From assembly GCF_044003965.1 (NCBI RefSeq), contig NZ_JBAWKC010000004.1:186001-250000 (forward strand): a stretch of DNA of 64,000 nt, given 5' to 3'. The stretch comes from Yeosuana aquiaggeris. GTDB taxonomy: Bacteria > Bacteroidota > Bacteroidia > Flavobacteriales > Flavobacteriaceae. Of the stretch, positions 61,226 to 64,000 are shown one piece after another (the stretch's first letter is position 1; the number at the start of each line of letters is the position of its first letter). The translations under genes and the position numbers were made by a program. The notes beneath the pieces are model-generated. The model was not told where the DNA came from. It worked only from the letters and a program-made list of their open reading frames with translations, and ran no database searches.

Positions 61226-62329
61226 CTAAATTGATTTATCAATGATAATCTTCTTTAAAACACTAAGAATTCTTTCTGCTGTTTTGCCATCCCATTTATC
61301 AGGAATATTTCCTCTTTTCCATTTCCCATCAAAAACAATATTTAAAATTGAATTGAAAATTTCTGGATTTGTTCCAACTAATTCATTAGTCCCAATAGAT
61401 ACTGTTTCAGGTCTTTCAGTAGTTTCTCTAAAAGTAATGCAGGGAACCCCCATAACAGTGGTTTCTTCTGTTATACCTCCTGAATCAGTTATTACAACCA
61501 TGGCATGTTTTGTAAGAAAATTAAATTCTAAATATCCCATTGGCTCAGTGAAGTGTAAATTATTATAATTTATTTCGAAAGTTTCTAAGACTTTTAAAGT
61601 TCGAGGATGTACCGGAAATATGATTGGCGTATTTTTAGAATTCTCACATATTTTCTCTAATACTAATTTTAAATTTTCTGACACATCAACATTAGATGGT
61701 CTATGCAATGTTAACAATATATATTCTTTTTTTTGAAGATTTAATTCGTTCCAAATTGGAGGTCTTTTTAAATGATCTTTAAACTTAACTAAAGTGTCAA
61801 TCATTGTATTTCCTACAAAAAAAATTTTATCTGAAGCAACCCCTTCTGCTCTTAAATTATCACATGCTGATTGTGAAGTAGTAAAAAAATAATCAGTTAT
61901 ACTATCGGTTATAATTCTGTTTATTTCTTCCGGCATTGTCATATCTCGAGATCTTATTCCAGCTTCTACATGGGCAACTTTTATATTGTTTTTTTTTGCA
62001 ACAATAGAGCAAGCCATGGTTGAATTAACATCTCCTACAACTATGCATAAATTACTTTTTTGAACAAGCAATAGATTCTCATAAGACAACATAATAGCAG
62101 CTGTTTGTGATGCTTGACTACCACTTCCTATTCCAAAATTAATAGTTGGTTCAGGTATGCCTAGTTCTTTGAAAAATTGAGAGCTCATCTTTTCATCGTA
62201 ATGTTGCCCAGTATGTATCAGTCTATAACTTATGTTTAAACCATTAGCTATATGAGACTTTAATGCATCAACTAAAGGAGCTATTTTTATAAAATTTGGT
62301 CTTGCACCAGCAATTATATCTATTATCAT
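61226..62329 (-). CDS. wecB: UDP-N-acetylglucosamine 2-epimerase (non-hydrolysing)
   Basis: This 367-residue cytosolic enzyme interconverts UDP-GlcNAc and UDP-ManNAc. It has the WecB/MnaA sequence: IAGARPNFIKIAPLVDAL, the IVVGDVNSTMACSIVAKK loop, KVAHVEAGIRSRDMTMPEEINR, GNTMIDTL and VVITDSGGITEETTVMGVPCITFR. UDP-ManNAc could be a building block of the polymer, in parallel with the ManNAc made by neuC. It overlaps the upstream GT2 gene by 4 bp. Confidence 0.95.
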   Translation of the reverse strand: MIIDIIAGARPNFIKIAPLVDALKSHIANGLNISYRLIHTGQHYDEKMSSQFFKELGIPEPTINFGIGSGSQASQTAAIMLSYENLLLVQKSNLCIVVGDVNSTMACSIVAKKNNIKVAHVEAGIRSRDMTMPEEINRIITDSITDYFFTTSQSACDNLRAEGVASDKIFFVGNTMIDTLVKFKDHLKRPPIWNELNLQKKEYILLTLHRPSNVDVSENLKLVLEKICENSKNTPIIFPVHPRTLKVLETFEINYNNLHFTEPMGYLEFNFLTKHAMVVITDSGGITEETTVMGVPCITFRETTERPETVSIGTNELVGTNPEIFNSILNIVFDGKWKRGNIPDKWDGKTAERILSVLKKIIIDKSI

Positions 62330-63255
62330 TTTTTTATTTTAACCTTATAAAAAACCCAAACAGGAAACTGATAATATTTTAGTTTGTAAAATAACTTTAA
62401 GTACCACTTTGGATTTGTAATGTTAAGAATATTTTTAACCAATTTAAAATCCCTAAACGAGATAGCGTAATTTACTAAGTATTTAAACAGATATGGTGTT
62501 AAGAGTTGTTCTTTGTACAAATTGCTAACAACTAATATCATGGCTTTTTTTTTGGATGCCACGCGTACAGCATCACCTTTCCAGAATTCACCAGTGTTTG
62601 AATTGGCATGTTTTCTATTAAAATACAACACTTTATCTATAACGACACCCTTAAACTTGTTACTGAGTATTCGCTGATAACATTCCCACTCCTCTGCATA
62701 CATCAAATCTTCATTAAAAACACTTTTTTCAAAACATTCCTTTTTCCATAAAACTGTACAAGATGCAAAAGGAATTTTTTGTGTGACAACGTTTTCTAAT
62801 AAATCATCTTTGGTTATGTCAAAATGATATTCTTTATTTCTATCGATTATATCATAATCAAGCTTCTCAAAAAAAGCGGCTTTCTTATAATTACAAAAAG
62901 ACACATCATGAACGGTATTAAATACAGATAAACAAATTTCTAAACATAACGGATGTACTACATCATCATCATCAAAAAAAATAATATAATCTCCTTTTCC
63001 TAAACCCAAACCATAATTTCTGCTGCCTGGCAAGCCTTTTTTATAAGTTGAGGGGCGTTTATAATATTGAAATCGATTATCTTCTTTTAATATAGGTTCT
63101 AAAATTTCTTCCGTATTATCGTTGCTTCCATCATCAATGATTAAGCATTCCCAATTGGTATGGGTTTGTATTTGTATGGATTTTAAGGCTTCTACAATAA
63201 AATGTGATCTATTGTAGGTTGCCATGATGATTGAAACTTTTGGAAACAAGTTCAT
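62326..63255 (-). CDS. Glycosyltransferase family 2
   Basis: This 309-residue GT-A enzyme has FPKVSIIMATYNRSHFIVEALKSIQIQT, LIIDDGSNDNTEEIL and IIFFDDDDVVHPLCLEI (DDDD). The start is set at the ATG at 63255, whose ATGA overlaps the upstream stop codon; an upstream ATG at 63276 lies inside the preceding gene and adds an atypical MGKIAFK leader. It overlaps wecB by 4 bp. Acceptor and donor unknown. Confidence 0.92.
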   Translation of the reverse strand: MNLFPKVSIIMATYNRSHFIVEALKSIQIQTHTNWECLIIDDGSNDNTEEILEPILKEDNRFQYYKRPSTYKKGLPGSRNYGLGLGKGDYIIFFDDDDVVHPLCLEICLSVFNTVHDVSFCNYKKAAFFEKLDYDIIDRNKEYHFDITKDDLLENVVTQKIPFASCTVLWKKECFEKSVFNEDLMYAEEWECYQRILSNKFKGVVIDKVLYFNRKHANSNTGEFWKGDAVRVASKKKAMILVVSNLYKEQLLTPYLFKYLVNYAISFRDFKLVKNILNITNPKWYLKLFYKLKYYQFPVWVFYKVKIKK

Positions 63256-64000
63256 TTTAAAAGCGATTTTACCCAACGAATAGGTATTAAAATGGTTCGA
63301 CCAATTTTAAATTCCAATCGCTCATTATTTTTTATTTTTTCCTTTTCTTCTCTTTCAGCCTTATTCAACAAATGCATTATTGTTAACTCATAATTATTAA
63401 TGTATAACTCTTTATGTTTTAAAAGGATGTAATTGAGCAACTCATATTTATTTTTATTGGCAATGGAAGTTGTAGAGCTTAATCTCTTTCTATAATTATA
63501 TAAAGGCTCTTTAATAACCTTAGCGGTTCCACCATTTTTTAAAAGCCTTATAAAAAACTCCCAATCTTCAAATCCATTCCGCATAGTTTCATCATAACCT
63601 CCACAAAATGCCCAATCTTCCTTTTTAAACATTGAAGTACCTAATGATTGATTAAAAAAAAGAAAATCTTTAATACTTCCACCTTGAGGTTCGAAGCGCG
63701 TCGTGATCCCATTTTCTAAAATTAAATTTGCATAGCAACTAACTATCTTAGTATCCATATCAGATGTGAGTATATGCATGGCTTTTTCACAAAATGTAGG
63801 TTCAGAAAAATCATCACTATCTAAAACTAGTATATACTCTCCTTTAGCTTCTTTGATTCCAATATTTCTTGCTTTACTTTGCCCTTGATTTTCTTGAGTG
63901 ATTAACCTAGTGATTTTAAGTTCAAGTATTTTCAAAACCTGTTTCGTTTCTGAATTTGAACCATCATCAACAACAATAACTTCTATGTTTGGATAGGTTT
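63252..64000 (-). CDS. Glycosyltransferase family 2 (partial, N-terminus off right edge)
   Basis: The frame continues to the window edge at 64000: the residues upstream read TYPNIEVIVVDDGSNSETKQVLKILELKI, which is the GT2 start, so the TTG at 63935 is not the true start. Within the window about 249 residues are present, including ENQGQSKARNIGIKEAKGEYILVLDSDDFSEPTF and NGFEDWEFFIRLLKNGG. The missing part is only about 10-30 residues. The locus therefore continues to the right. Confidence 0.9.
   Translation of the reverse strand, partial: TYPNIEVIVVDDGSNSETKQVLKILELKITRLITQENQGQSKARNIGIKEAKGEYILVLDSDDFSEPTFCEKAMHILTSDMDTKIVSCYANLILENGITTRFEPQGGSIKDFLFFNQSLGTSMFKKEDWAFCGGYDETMRNGFEDWEFFIRLLKNGGTAKVIKEPLYNYRKRLSSTTSIANKNKYELLNYILLKHKELYINNYELTIMHLLNKAEREEKEKIKNNERLEFKIGRTILIPIRWVKSLLK

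Noticed and set aside
63936..64000. TTG at 63935 as start of the last glycosyltransferase
   Set aside because: The frame continues upstream with YPNIEVIVVDDGS, the true GT2 N-terminal region, so the gene is cut by the window edge.
1..64000. CRISPR arrays, insertion sequences, integrases or toxin-antitoxin modules
   Set aside because: No regularly spaced repeats, transposase or integrase motifs or known toxin pairs were found in the window.

Overview
The window looks like a chromosomal segment from a marine-type member of the Flavobacteriaceae (Bacteroidota). Reasons: very AT-rich DNA, few Shine-Dalgarno sequences, several matches to the Bacteroidota promoter (TTG-N17-21-TAnnTTTG), type IX secretion (T9SS) cargo with C-terminal sorting domains, a PorV/PorQ-family protein, a DUF3276/PurA-like protein, an Lnb-type (DUF4105) protein and an N-terminally extended NusB. 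No rRNA, tRNA, CRISPR array, transposase or integrase is visible.

Layout. (1) 1-9.8 kb: partial mazG, aconitase with its terminator, and a minus-strand operon of three SurA/parvulin-type envelope chaperones plus a MoxR ATPase. A small conserved protein, a lipoprotein and hsp20 follow. (2) 9.8-15.3 kb: a cassette of three secreted-protein genes on the plus strand lies between guaB and a 94%-identical relic of the guaB 3' end, so the cassette is bracketed by a direct repeat. (3) 15.4-17.8 kb: a three-gene operon for an outer-membrane porin, a periplasmic protein with a covalent-flavin (ApbE-type) motif and a four-helix membrane protein with an HxH pair. This looks like an extracytoplasmic redox module. 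(4) 17.8-42.8 kb: mainly housekeeping genes: mvaB, an M43-type secreted protease, pyrD, pepT, yajC, nusB, an ABC exporter, an acyltransferase, csaA, thiol/redox and acetyltransferase genes, a cyclophilin-FKBP fusion, recQ, kdsD-tatC-CMD-lptB, pssA, a PorV-like gene and an Lnb-like gene. (5) 42.8-64 kb: a long minus-strand surface-polysaccharide locus running off the right edge. It holds an initiating sugar-1-phosphate transferase, a Wzy/ligase-type membrane protein, about ten glycosyltransferases, two methyltransferases, wecB, and neuC-neuB-neuA for a sialic-acid-like nonulosonic acid. Most of these genes overlap by 4 bp or abut.

How they work together: much of the window serves the cell envelope. 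It covers outer-membrane protein folding (SurA-like set), lipoprotein N-acylation (Lnb-like), T9SS (PorV-like protein and cargo), LPS/Kdo supply and export (kdsD, lptB), phospholipid synthesis (pssA, PlsC-like) and a sialylated-type glycan.

Most notable observations: an in-frame amber codon that splits what would otherwise be one continuous methyltransferase-NeuA reading frame (57705-59033); the guaB 3'-end direct repeat around the secreted cassette; and the porin/flavoprotein/membrane trio. All functional calls are from reading the sequence by eye; no database search was run.
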